From: DASYFG01 sp036498565
Lineage (GTDB): Bacteria > Bacillota > Bacilli > Lactobacillales > Lactobacillaceae
Length of the DNA: 64,000 nt
Assembly (NCBI GenBank): GCA_036498565.1
Contig: DASYFG010000004.1
Location: 558,001 to 622,000 of the forward strand
Reading direction: 5' to 3'
A program made the position numbers and the translations under genes. Below are positions 24,716-32,150 of this stretch, one piece after another. The first letter of the stretch is position 1. Each line of letters opens with the position of its first letter. The notes below the pieces were generated by a model, which was given only the letters and a program-made list of their open reading frames with translations, had not been told where the DNA came from and made no database searches.

Positions 24716-25422
24716 CCGCGTCCCTCCGCTTTTTCAATACCGGCCTTTAAGCCATCCAAATTCAATACATGCGCGCGAAAAGCGGCATCATTCACTGGCA
24801 AATGTTGCACCAAATTGTCAAAAATATCCAACGAACCAACAATATCCGCACCACTAAAACCCAATACATGGCCGGCAAATTCCCGATCGTCACTCAAAAA
24901 ATGTAAGTGCCAACCGGCTGCCGTGGCCCCAGCAAAAACTTCTGGTCCAAAATAGCCCACAATCGTCCCGCGCACATCACGCCTTTCAAATTCCGGTTGC
25001 TGCTCTGCTACCGCCAATAAAGAAGGATACGGCTTGGTTTGTTTAGGAGCAATGCGAACGTGAACATGCTCAAATGTGCCCTGTAATTTGATTGCGGCAA
25101 ACACATTTTGTAATTGAAAGTCAGCAAGTTGCGCTGGTAAATTATCAAAGCTCATCGTTTCAAATGCCAATTGATAAGCGCCCTGATGCGTGTGCGTTGA
25201 TGCAAATGGAACTTTGGCCGTCAAATCGGTGATGTGATTGACCTGCCCATTACTTTGCGCCTGATACACTTCGCCATCCACGATAATCACTTCACCATCC
25301 AAACCGGACAATGTGCCGATACCGTGATCGCCGTTTTGCAATAAATCCGCTAATGTTTGCGTGCCGTCCATCAATCCCGCCATCAAAAGCGCCAAGGTGC
25401 CATGTTGATACACTGTTGTCAT
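24712..25422 (-). CDS. aldB: Alpha-acetolactate decarboxylase
   Basis: 236-residue zinc enzyme that converts 2-acetolactate to acetoin, draining pyruvate-derived carbon and limiting diacetyl and branched-chain precursors. Conserved stretches: YQHGTLALLMAGLMDG near the N-terminus, GDHGIGTLSGLDGE (about 31-44), the zinc motif HVHVRIAPKQ (about 118-127) and the third zinc His in GWHLHFLSDDREFAGHV (about 170-186). It starts behind AAAGGGG and is coupled to udk. Confidence 0.95.
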   Translation of the reverse strand: MTTVYQHGTLALLMAGLMDGTQTLADLLQNGDHGIGTLSGLDGEVIIVDGEVYQAQSNGQVNHITDLTAKVPFASTHTHQGAYQLAFETMSFDNLPAQLADFQLQNVFAAIKLQGTFEHVHVRIAPKQTKPYPSLLAVAEQQPEFERRDVRGTIVGYFGPEVFAGATAAGWHLHFLSDDREFAGHVLGFSGADIVGSLDIFDNLVQHLPVNDAAFRAHVLNLDGLKAGIEKAEGRG

Positions 25423-25460
25423 GATTTACCCCTTTTTAATTCTTTTAATAGTTTAACGCA

Positions 25461-25496
25461 AAAACGGCTATTTGCCCATCTGCAAATAACCGTTTT
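25461..25496 (-). terminator. Terminator of the CPBP protease gene
   Basis: 15-nt arms AAAACGGTTATTTGC/GCAAATAGCCGTTTT on the minus strand (one G-U pair) with a 6-nt loop and T-run. The stop codon of the gene lies inside the stem. Confidence 0.85.
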
Positions 25497-26670
25497 GAAC
25501 ATGTTTTTGTGTTTGTGGATCGCGCACAATCAACCACGCAATGCCGGCAGTGACCAAAGCCAAGCCAAACGTCAGCGTAATTTCAGCTAAATCCGCGCTA
25601 GGCATGGTCAAACTGCCCGTTTGCAAAGACGCAAACCAATCAACCAAACCATGCAACACCATGGCCAACCACAAACTTCCCGTATACAAATAAATTGCCG
25701 CAAACAACAAGCCCATCGCCGTTGCAAAAATCACCTGATCAATCGTTCCCGAAAGTGGCGCCACCACCACATTTTGGAAATGAAACAAACCAAAAAGCAA
25801 ACTGCTAACAACGACTGCGCGCCAAGCCCCATTTGGTCGGGACGCATATAATTTCAATAACAACCCGAGTACCAAGTAGCGCATCAACGCCTCTTCGGCA
25901 ATGCCCGCTTCAAAACTTTGTCCAAGTAAATCCCATTGGAAGTTGTGCGTCAAATCATAACCCAGCCCAACAAAAGCTCCCGTGTTCAAAACAAACAACG
26001 CGATAATACTGCCGATTACTAACGCACTCACCCAGCTCCACGTGAATTTTGGCCAAGATAACAGAGCTAAAATCTGTTGTGCACGTCCCCAAATCAGCAC
26101 AATTCCGACCAACAAAATGGCACCCGCTAAAGTCGATTGCATGAATAATTGCTCAAACCAGCCACTCGCCAAGTACTTGCCAGGCAGCGCACCGACATCG
26201 CTAATCCCCACAATTTGAAAAACAATCAACATCGCAAATGCAATCTGGCCTTTGATTCCCCGAAACTGCGGTGTCAAAACTGCAAACAGTGATAAAATTG
26301 GCACCACCGGCACGACTAGCGTCACCAACGACAACCAAAACGACCGTTCCGGCACACCCAAACGTAAAGCAATTTGAAGGGGCACAATCAGCAGCACGCC
26401 CAAAAACAAAAACACCGTCACAATCGAAAAGAACCAAAACAACGTTTGGCGGACCCGCATTGAACGTACACTATGTAAAAACAAAAACGGTCTAACGCGT
26501 TGTGATTGCGCTAAATTGGCCGCAAAATAAAACACCACGCCCATCAAAATCACTACCGTCGACAAGCTCCCAACCGGTAAAGCACGGCTCATTTCGCTCA
26601 AACTAAAACCAAACATCACCGCCAAAATCGGTAAATAAGCGCGTTGCAAGCGCGTCATCCATTCAACCAT
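25468..26670 (-). CDS. CPBP-family intramembrane metalloprotease
   Basis: About 400 residues with around ten membrane helices. The C-terminal half has the CPBP (Abi, CAAX-protease-like) motifs: EEALMRYLVLG (Glu-Glu and Arg), FGLFHFQN and MVLHGLVDW with the metal-binding His residues. In lactic acid bacteria such proteins are linked to bacteriocin immunity or membrane protein processing, but the substrate here is unknown. I chose ATG 26670 (MVEWMTRL) with AAGGGGG upstream. It follows the GDPD gene by 10 nt and so shares its transcript. Confidence 0.82.
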   Translation of the reverse strand: MVEWMTRLQRAYLPILAVMFGFSLSEMSRALPVGSLSTVVILMGVVFYFAANLAQSQRVRPFLFLHSVRSMRVRQTLFWFFSIVTVFLFLGVLLIVPLQIALRLGVPERSFWLSLVTLVVPVVPILSLFAVLTPQFRGIKGQIAFAMLIVFQIVGISDVGALPGKYLASGWFEQLFMQSTLAGAILLVGIVLIWGRAQQILALLSWPKFTWSWVSALVIGSIIALFVLNTGAFVGLGYDLTHNFQWDLLGQSFEAGIAEEALMRYLVLGLLLKLYASRPNGAWRAVVVSSLLFGLFHFQNVVVAPLSGTIDQVIFATAMGLLFAAIYLYTGSLWLAMVLHGLVDWFASLQTGSLTMPSADLAEITLTFGLALVTAGIAWLIVRDPQTQKHVQNGYLQMGK

Positions 26671-26680
26671 CTCATCCCCC

Positions 26681-27388
26681 TTAATTTCCAACCGGAAAAT
26701 CCGTAAATACACCATCCACTTGTAAATCCGCTAGCTCGGCTTGCATCTGCGGGGCATTCACCGTCCACACATTGACCGCAACACCGCGCGCATGCATTTC
26801 CGCCACCAAATCCGCATCCACATAACCTAATTCAGGATGCAAAGCCACTGCATCTACACGCGCCAAAACAGCCGACAAATCTTTGGGCAATGCCCCTTCC
26901 CAAAGTAACGCCGTATCAAATTCAGCAAATGCCGCTTTAAACGCCGCCAATAACGGCACATTAAATGACGATACCAGCACCTGCACGTCATCATTTAACT
27001 GCGCCAGTAATTCGCCAACACGGGCTAAATACTCATCTTGTGCAGTAGTGTTAGATAATTTCAATTCAAAATTCACCCACCATGAACCGGCGTTAATCAA
27101 AGGCACCAAATCCAACGCGCGCATCAGTGGCGTCCCAGCAAATGCCGATCCATACCACGAGCCGGCATCTAATTTATCCAAATAATCACTCGTCTGCGCG
27201 GCAAATTCCCCGTCGCCATTGGTGGTACGCGCCAGCGTGTCATCATGAATTAAATACAAAACACCATCCGCACTCAAATCCAAATCCGTTTCAATGGCGC
27301 GAATGCCCATTTGCGCGACTTTTTCAAATGCGGTAAAGGTGTTCTCTGGCGCCTGCGCCGAAATTCCTCGATGTGCAATTAATTTCAT
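26681..27388 (-). CDS. Glycerophosphodiester phosphodiesterase
   Basis: 235-residue cytoplasmic GDPD (UgpQ type) that hydrolyses glycerophosphodiesters to glycerol-3-phosphate and an alcohol. Motifs: AHRGISAQAPENT at the N-terminus with the catalytic His, ETDLDLSADG with metal ligands, IHDDTLARTTNG with the second His, and VNVWTVN. There is no signal peptide. GGAG lies 6 nt upstream of the ATG. It heads a two-gene unit with the CPBP protease gene. Confidence 0.93.
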   Translation of the reverse strand: MKLIAHRGISAQAPENTFTAFEKVAQMGIRAIETDLDLSADGVLYLIHDDTLARTTNGDGEFAAQTSDYLDKLDAGSWYGSAFAGTPLMRALDLVPLINAGSWWVNFELKLSNTTAQDEYLARVGELLAQLNDDVQVLVSSFNVPLLAAFKAAFAEFDTALLWEGALPKDLSAVLARVDAVALHPELGYVDADLVAEMHARGVAVNVWTVNAPQMQAELADLQVDGVFTDFPVGN

Positions 27389-27430
27389 TTGTCATCTCCA
27401 AACCTGTGATACTTCATTATACACAAAAAA

Positions 27431-27448
27431 ACCAGCCACTCGGCTGGT
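27431..27448 (-). terminator. Terminator of the sortase-like gene
   Basis: Perfect 7-bp stem ACCAGCC/GGCTGGT, 4-nt loop, followed on the minus strand by seven T. Confidence 0.92.
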
Positions 27449-27453
27449 CAAAC

Positions 27454-27927
27454 TTATTTTGCAAAGTATAACGTTAAATGCGTTTTATCTTCACAGGTTT
27501 GAAAACCCATCGTGTTGGTTTTCATGCCCGCCACCATTGCTTGGTAAGCTGCGTCTGTGTCGTTGATTTGATGTGGCAAAATTTGAGTGATGTGATACGT
27601 TTTCCCATTCACAACAATTTTTGAACCAATATTTACAGCGCCCAGATATTCATGAGCGAGCCCACGTTGTTCAATCAAGTACCAATTTTCCATGCCCGTC
27701 CAAGCATAAACTTTATCGTCGACAGGGACGTGTCCCGTACCAGAAAATGGCTTAATGTCAAAGTGTTGCCCAGCAAAGTTAAATCCTGCAGTTTCTTCAG
27801 AACCAGTTTCTGGCAAAGTTTGAACATGAGCAACTGTTGTTAAATTGTGTGTTGATTCCGCTTGAACAAAATAAGCGCCCGCCGCAAAGGCCGCTCCCGT
27901 CATCAAACCTGCTAAAATCCGAAACAT
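27454..27927 (-). CDS. Small exported sortase-like protein with an internal LPETG
   Basis: 157 residues. A signal peptide or anchor (residues 1-23) is followed by a linker with LPETG at 38-42 and a small beta-rich domain. The run YLGAVNIGSKIVVNGKTYHIT (residues 94-113 in part) and TMGFQTC with Cys145 resemble the sortase barrel and its TLxTC active-site strand. The other catalytic residues are not clear: no GH motif is found where the sortase His should be, and no Arg follows the Cys. It may be a degenerate sortase or a distant relative. Start chosen at ATG 27927 with AGAGAG upstream. Confidence 0.5.
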   Translation of the reverse strand: MFRILAGLMTGAAFAAGAYFVQAESTHNLTTVAHVQTLPETGSEETAGFNFAGQHFDIKPFSGTGHVPVDDKVYAWTGMENWYLIEQRGLAHEYLGAVNIGSKIVVNGKTYHITQILPHQINDTDAAYQAMVAGMKTNTMGFQTCEDKTHLTLYFAK

Positions 27928-28020
27928 AAATCTCTCTGATACCTTCGTGAAACAATTAGTATCAATAGTATAGCAAATATTCCAACACACAGCAAGGACA
28001 TAATGTGTCCATTTCACTAA

Positions 28021-28055
28021 AAAAGTGCCTATTACCAATGGAAATAAGCACTTTT
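28021..28055 (-). terminator. Terminator of the ROK kinase gene
   Basis: Arms AAAAGTGC/GCACTTTT extended by TATT/AATA pairs; T-run on the minus strand. Confidence 0.8.
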
Positions 28056-28115
28056 GAATCTCAAAATCATCGTTTAACTTTTTTCATTCCCATAAGACAT
28101 CTGTTTCACGAAAAA

Positions 28116-28982
28116 TCACGCGAGTTTAAACCGTTGTTGAAAGGCAACCACCGCCCCTAACAAATTTGCATCGTTTTTGAATTGCGCAGCTTTCACATTC
28201 GGCACCAAGTCCAGTACCCCAGCTTCACGGTACAAGGCTTTTAAACGTTCGACAACATCTTTTAAAATTTTGTCATTCGTTGAAATAGCGCCACCAACAA
28301 TCATAATGTCAGGATCAATGGTGAAAGTCAGATTGAACAAACCTTTTGCCAAACTGTCTAACTCTTCATCCACGATGCGTCGGGCAACTTCATCCCCACT
28401 ATCAGCAAGCTCAAACAGCCCTTTGCCGTCTAACTCCTCGCCCAATTGCGCCCCAGCTAATCGGGCCGCTTCCACAGGCGAACCATGTTGTGACCAATTG
28501 CGTGCATCATCATAAAGATATTGATAACCAAATTCACCAGCATAACCGTGTGAACCACGAATCAATTCGCCATTCAAATAGATAGCGCCGCCTAGTCCCG
28601 TGCCAATCACCAAAAAACTGGCCAATTTCGCCCCTTTGGCTGCACCTAATTGCACCTCGGCCAATCCGGCCGAATTGGCATCGTTTTCCATCATCACGGG
28701 TTTGCCAAACAATTCTTCTAATTCCGTCATAATTGGAAAATGATGCAAATAAGGAATAGCAGAAATGCCTTCAATCACCCCACGCTCTAATTGCACATTG
28801 CCAGGTAAACTAAAAGCCACACCATCAATCTCGGGATAACCTTCCACAACACGTGACAATTCCGATTTCATTTCTTCCCATGTCGCTGGTGTTGCAAAAA
28901 AAGAACGTTTAATTAACTGTTCTTCCGTATAATAGGCGTGCTTCACCGCTGTACCACCGATATCAAAGACCGCTAAATTCAT
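28116..28982 (-). CDS. bglK: ROK-family sugar kinase (beta-glucoside kinase type)
   Basis: 288-residue ROK protein without the N-terminal HTH of ROK repressors. ATP-site motif FDIGGTAVKHA (about 5-15), ENDANSAGLAE (about 99-109, with catalytic Asp) and IGTGLGGAI are present. The zinc-binding CxCGxxGCxE motif of glucokinases is absent: after HGYAGEFGY comes YDDARNWSQHGS without cysteines. This is the pattern of LAB beta-glucoside kinases, which phosphorylate cellobiose or gentiobiose. Its place just below the cellobiose-type EIIC gene supports such a role, though the exact sugar is not proven. Confidence 0.8.
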   Translation of the reverse strand: MNLAVFDIGGTAVKHAYYTEEQLIKRSFFATPATWEEMKSELSRVVEGYPEIDGVAFSLPGNVQLERGVIEGISAIPYLHHFPIMTELEELFGKPVMMENDANSAGLAEVQLGAAKGAKLASFLVIGTGLGGAIYLNGELIRGSHGYAGEFGYQYLYDDARNWSQHGSPVEAARLAGAQLGEELDGKGLFELADSGDEVARRIVDEELDSLAKGLFNLTFTIDPDIMIVGGAISTNDKILKDVVERLKALYREAGVLDLVPNVKAAQFKNDANLLGAVVAFQQRFKLA

Positions 28983-29001
28983 AATTTCTCCATTCTATAA
29001 C

Positions 29002-29031
29002 AAAACGGAACAGCTCGCGCTGTCCCGTTTT
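29002..29031 (-). terminator. Terminator of the PTS EIIC gene
   Basis: 13-nt arms AAAACGGGACAGC/GCTGTTCCGTTTT on the minus strand with loop GCGA; one G-U pair and a short T-run. The ROK gene begins 20 nt below, so some readthrough is likely. Confidence 0.8.
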
Positions 29032-29042
29032 GCGTGCAACTT

Positions 29043-30407
29043 TTAAGCTGCTTCGTTTTCTTTTTCTTGCGCTAGCAAAATCTTATCGTACTTTGCTGCA
29101 AATGGGAAGTAAATCGCTGTTGAAATTACCAAAACAACTGCTTGCCATACGGCCATCTTCCAACCACCAATCAAGAATCCTGAAAGAATTGGTGGTGTTG
29201 TCCAAGGTGCAGCCACCCCGTTCAAAGGTGGTACAATACCAAACTTAATCACTGCATACGTTGAAGCTGCAACGATAACTGGTGTCAAGAAGAATGGCAA
29301 GGCCAAGAATGGGTTCAAAACCAAAGGCAATCCGAACAAGAATGGTTCGTTGATGTTAAACACACCTGGTACTGCTTCAATGCGACCAAGCGTCTTCAGT
29401 TGTACTGATTTTGCAGCAAACAACGTGAAGATAACCAACCCAATTGTAATTCCAGAACCCGTCAAGTTAATGAAGTTGTTGTAGAATTCGTTTGTCACGA
29501 TGTGGACGTGTGGGTTTGACAAAGTCAATGTACCAGCTTTGTAAGCAGCAGCATTGTCAAATGTGTTTGGAATCAACAAACCTGATGTAATCGCACCCAT
29601 GATCAAACCACCGTGAATACCGAAGAACCAGAAGAATGGCACCAAGAAAGCAATCACAATAGCGCCACCAAATGAATCAGACAAGCCTTGCAAAGGTGTT
29701 TGGATCACTTGGTAAATCCAGCTCAAGAAGTCTGTGTTCAATGCCATCTTGAAGAAGGCAAAGATAAACATCGCTACTGTAATGATGACACCAGCAGGAA
29801 TCATCGCTGAGAATTGGTTAGCAACGTTAGCTGGCACTTGTTCAGGCAAAGTAATCTTCCAACCAGCCTTCATCATCTTTGAGTAAGCCCAACCAACCAA
29901 GATACCAGACAAGATGGCTGCAATCATACCTTGTCCACCAAGCCATGATGTGTTAATCACACCAGTAACTGGACTTGTCAACAAAGTTTGAACGGCATCT
30001 GGCAACTTGTCAAAGCCTTCGTAGCTTGTTGGGTTCACAGGGTTTGTTACTGACAAACTTTGAATTGTCAAGAACACTGAGAATGATGTCAATCCAGCTG
30101 GCAAAGCTTCAAAGCCTTCGTCACGAACATACACGTAGGCGATTCCAATCGCAGCCCAAACAGCCAAAATACCAAATGAGGCATTAAATGCTTGTGAGAA
30201 TACTGCAGACCAACCTGAAGCAGCCAAAGCATTAGCCAAAGGTGTATACGGGATGTTTGACAGGATCAAGAAAATTGATCCGATAATGATGAACGGCATT
30301 GCATAAACCATCCCATTTTTAAGGGCGTTCATTGGCTTTGTGTTCACAAATTTCATGATGGGTGGCAACAATTTTTCGTTGACCCATCCGCTTCCACTAT
30401 TTTGCAT
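29043..30407 (-). CDS. celB: PTS EIIC component, lactose/cellobiose family
   Basis: 454-residue membrane permease of a PTS for cellobiose, lactose or chitobiose-like sugars. About ten helices. The family signature around the sugar site is NINEPFLFGLPLVLNP (about 350-365), and IPPLNGVAAPWTTPPILSGF follows near the C-terminus. No EIIA or EIIB genes lie nearby, so those subunits must come from another locus. It sits behind a promoter with two cre-like sites and two palindromes, and upstream of a ROK kinase. Confidence 0.92.
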   Translation of the reverse strand: MQNSGSGWVNEKLLPPIMKFVNTKPMNALKNGMVYAMPFIIIGSIFLILSNIPYTPLANALAASGWSAVFSQAFNASFGILAVWAAIGIAYVYVRDEGFEALPAGLTSFSVFLTIQSLSVTNPVNPTSYEGFDKLPDAVQTLLTSPVTGVINTSWLGGQGMIAAILSGILVGWAYSKMMKAGWKITLPEQVPANVANQFSAMIPAGVIITVAMFIFAFFKMALNTDFLSWIYQVIQTPLQGLSDSFGGAIVIAFLVPFFWFFGIHGGLIMGAITSGLLIPNTFDNAAAYKAGTLTLSNPHVHIVTNEFYNNFINLTGSGITIGLVIFTLFAAKSVQLKTLGRIEAVPGVFNINEPFLFGLPLVLNPFLALPFFLTPVIVAASTYAVIKFGIVPPLNGVAAPWTTPPILSGFLIGGWKMAVWQAVVLVISTAIYFPFAAKYDKILLAQEKENEAA

Positions 30408-30446
30408 AAGCGGTTTCTCCTCTAATTGTATTTCCGCTTACGTTTT

Positions 30447-30460
30447 TGTAAGCGTTTACA
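30447..30460. promoter_or_regulatory. cre site downstream of the celB promoter
   Basis: TGTAAGCGTTTACA matches the cre consensus TGWNANCGNTNWCA. It lies 4 bp below the -10, overlapping the expected start site, a repressing position for CcpA. Confidence 0.75.
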
Positions 30461-30463
30461 AGT

Positions 30464-30494
30464 ATTATAATAAACCTTTCAAAAACAAAGTCAA
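30464..30494 (-). promoter_or_regulatory. Promoter of celB
   Basis: Minus-strand -35 TTGACT (30489-30494) with overlapping -10 choices: TATTAT (30467-30472, spacer 16) or TATAAT (30464-30469, spacer 19). The non-ideal spacing suggests activator help. Confidence 0.7.
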
Positions 30495-30503
30495 TAGTTT
30501 TTT

Positions 30504-30517
30504 TGTTAACGTTTACA
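30504..30517. promoter_or_regulatory. Second cre-like site upstream of the celB promoter
   Basis: TGTTAACGTTTACA matches the cre consensus and lies about 10 bp upstream of the -35. Paired sites around a promoter could allow looping by CcpA or binding of a LacI-type local regulator. Confidence 0.6.
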
Positions 30518-30518
30518 T

Positions 30519-30556
30519 TGTTACTGTAACAACGTTTATCAATGTTACAGTAACAT
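30519..30556. promoter_or_regulatory. Two perfect TGTTACnGTAACA palindromes
   Basis: TGTTACTGTAACA (30519-30531) and ATGTTACAGTAACAT (30542-30556), centres 24 bp apart, upstream of the celB -35. Spacing near two helical turns and the upstream place fit a regulator binding as paired dimers, perhaps an activator. The regulator is not encoded in the window. Confidence 0.65.
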
Positions 30557-30571
30557 TCATTTCATACAAAA

Positions 30572-30593
30572 AAGTGCTTCAAATGAAGCACTT
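30572..30593 (-). terminator. Terminator of the EndA-type nuclease gene
   Basis: Perfect 9-bp stem AAGTGCTTC/GAAGCACTT, loop AAAT, T-run on the minus strand. Confidence 0.88.
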
Positions 30594-30601
30594 CGCTAAA
30601 A

Positions 30602-31504
30602 CTATTCACCTTCTTGATAAGTCTGCCCAGTTGCATAATCAATTCGTGTGTCGCGCATCGCGTTAAAGATATACAAGTTCAGATTCAACCCCGAACCGTT
30701 ATCTTCCACACTCTTAGCTTCCAGATGATTGCCACGCGGGACTAATTCATTGCCCTGATAAATCGGTGTCACGCGATAGCGCACGTGTTTGCCGGTCGTT
30801 TTGACAAATGCGGCAATCTGCTGTTCGTAGTTGTTCATCCCCGGATCATTTTGATCCATTGTGGAAGTGGTTAAATTGTTGGTGGTCATGTTCGCTTGCC
30901 AACCATTGGCGTCACGTTGATTTTCTTGCGTTAATTGGCTGTCGCGGTAATAACCGTTTTTGCTGCCGATCCAATGATAACCGCCACCCAATTGCCAGCC
31001 GATCAAATGCCCGCGGCTGTAGACCGTTTTTTGTTCGCCATCCAAATAAATTGGCCGATTATTAGACTTTGTGCGGCGCCATTCTTGTTGACTCGCATTA
31101 TACGTACTGTTCAAAAACCAGCCACTCGGTTGCATCGTGCGCACAAAATCAGGTCGTTCAACTGCCTTGGTTTCATAAATACCAGTCTTAGAAATCAACG
31201 CTTCGGCGCCCAACGTGCGGCCTAACGCATCTAAATGTTGCGTGGCCATCCACGTGTCTTTGTTCAAATCTTGTTTGAGTTGGGCCGAAGTGAACGTTGC
31301 TTGATTTTGATTGACTTTCACGGCAATGTGGGCGATGTTCCCGTCCCATTTGAGCTTAAGTAGATCTTGATCTTGTGTTGCCGTGGTGCTGACTTGCGTG
31401 GTCGGCGTGCTTTGCGCTGGGGATTGTGCGTTATTCAAATAAGCGCCCGCCGCCGCAATCGCCAAGGCAATCAGCGTGGCAGTGAGTGTTTTCTTTTTAG
31501 CCAT
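30602..31504 (-). CDS. Membrane-anchored DNA/RNA non-specific endonuclease (EndA type)
   Basis: 300 residues. An uncleaved or cleaved N-terminal hydrophobic segment (about 6-25) is followed by a Thr/Gln-rich linker and a beta-beta-alpha-metal nuclease domain. The active-site motif is SRGHLIGWQLGG (DRGH type with Ser in the first position), and the magnesium-site Asn is in NLTTSTMDQNDPGMNNYEQ. EndA of Streptococcus degrades DNA at the surface in uptake and in escape from DNA traps. Here a role in DNA use or nutrition is inferred. GGAG lies 8 nt upstream of the ATG. Confidence 0.88.
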   Translation of the reverse strand: MAKKKTLTATLIALAIAAAGAYLNNAQSPAQSTPTTQVSTTATQDQDLLKLKWDGNIAHIAVKVNQNQATFTSAQLKQDLNKDTWMATQHLDALGRTLGAEALISKTGIYETKAVERPDFVRTMQPSGWFLNSTYNASQQEWRRTKSNNRPIYLDGEQKTVYSRGHLIGWQLGGGYHWIGSKNGYYRDSQLTQENQRDANGWQANMTTNNLTTSTMDQNDPGMNNYEQQIAAFVKTTGKHVRYRVTPIYQGNELVPRGNHLEAKSVEDNGSGLNLNLYIFNAMRDTRIDYATGQTYQEGE

Positions 31505-31540
31505 TATGTATTCTCCTGTTCACTCAATTATACGAAAAAA

Positions 31541-31557
31541 ACCAGCTTTGCGCTGGT
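31541..31557 (-). terminator. Terminator of clpX-engB
   Basis: 6-bp stem ACCAGC/GCTGGT, 5-nt loop, flanked by A and T runs; the 3' T-run on the minus strand is long. Confidence 0.85.
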
Positions 31558-31562
31558 TTTTC

Positions 31563-32150
31563 TTATTTAATTTGGTTTTCAATCCAATCCCAAACTTCTT
31601 GCTTACCGTCTTTGGTCACCGAAGAAAAGAATTGTAGCGTGCTGGTTTCAGGGTTGAAATCCAGCGCTTTTTTGATGATACTTTCAGCTTTGTTGTACTT
31701 ACCGCGCGCAATTTTGTCCGCTTTTGTTGCGACAACCAAAGTCGGAATTTCAAAATATTGCAGCCATTGATACATCAAAACATCGTCTTCACTTGGTTCG
31801 TGACGCGCATCCACCAAACTCACCACGCCACGTAATTGCTTGCGGCCGGTGATATATGTTTCAATCATTTCACCAAATTCTTCACGCATCTTCTTAGAGA
31901 CTTTGGCAAAACCATAACCCGGCACATCGACGAAATACAACGTATTTTCCACGTCATAAAAGTTCAATGTTTGCGTCTTCCCCGGATTTGAACTGGTACG
32001 TGCAAAGTTTTTTCGGTTAATCAACGTGTTGGTCAAAGATGATTTTCCAACGTTAGAACGACCGACTAGGGCAATTTCTGGTTTGCCATCGTCTGGATAT
32101 TGGCTGGGTTTAACGGCACTCATCACCATTTCGACGTTGTTGACGTTCAT
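31563..32150 (-). CDS. ysxC: Ribosome biogenesis GTPase YsxC/EngB
   Basis: 195-residue GTPase needed for late 50S assembly. G1 VGRSNVGKSS, G2 region NPGKTQTLNFY, G3 DVPGYGFAK and G4 ATKADK are present. The ATG overlaps the clpX stop in an ATGA junction and has AAAGGAGG upstream inside clpX, the conserved clpX-ysxC coupling of Firmicutes. Confidence 0.96.
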   Translation of the reverse strand: MNVNNVEMVMSAVKPSQYPDDGKPEIALVGRSNVGKSSLTNTLINRKNFARTSSNPGKTQTLNFYDVENTLYFVDVPGYGFAKVSKKMREEFGEMIETYITGRKQLRGVVSLVDARHEPSEDDVLMYQWLQYFEIPTLVVATKADKIARGKYNKAESIIKKALDFNPETSTLQFFSSVTKDGKQEVWDWIENQIK

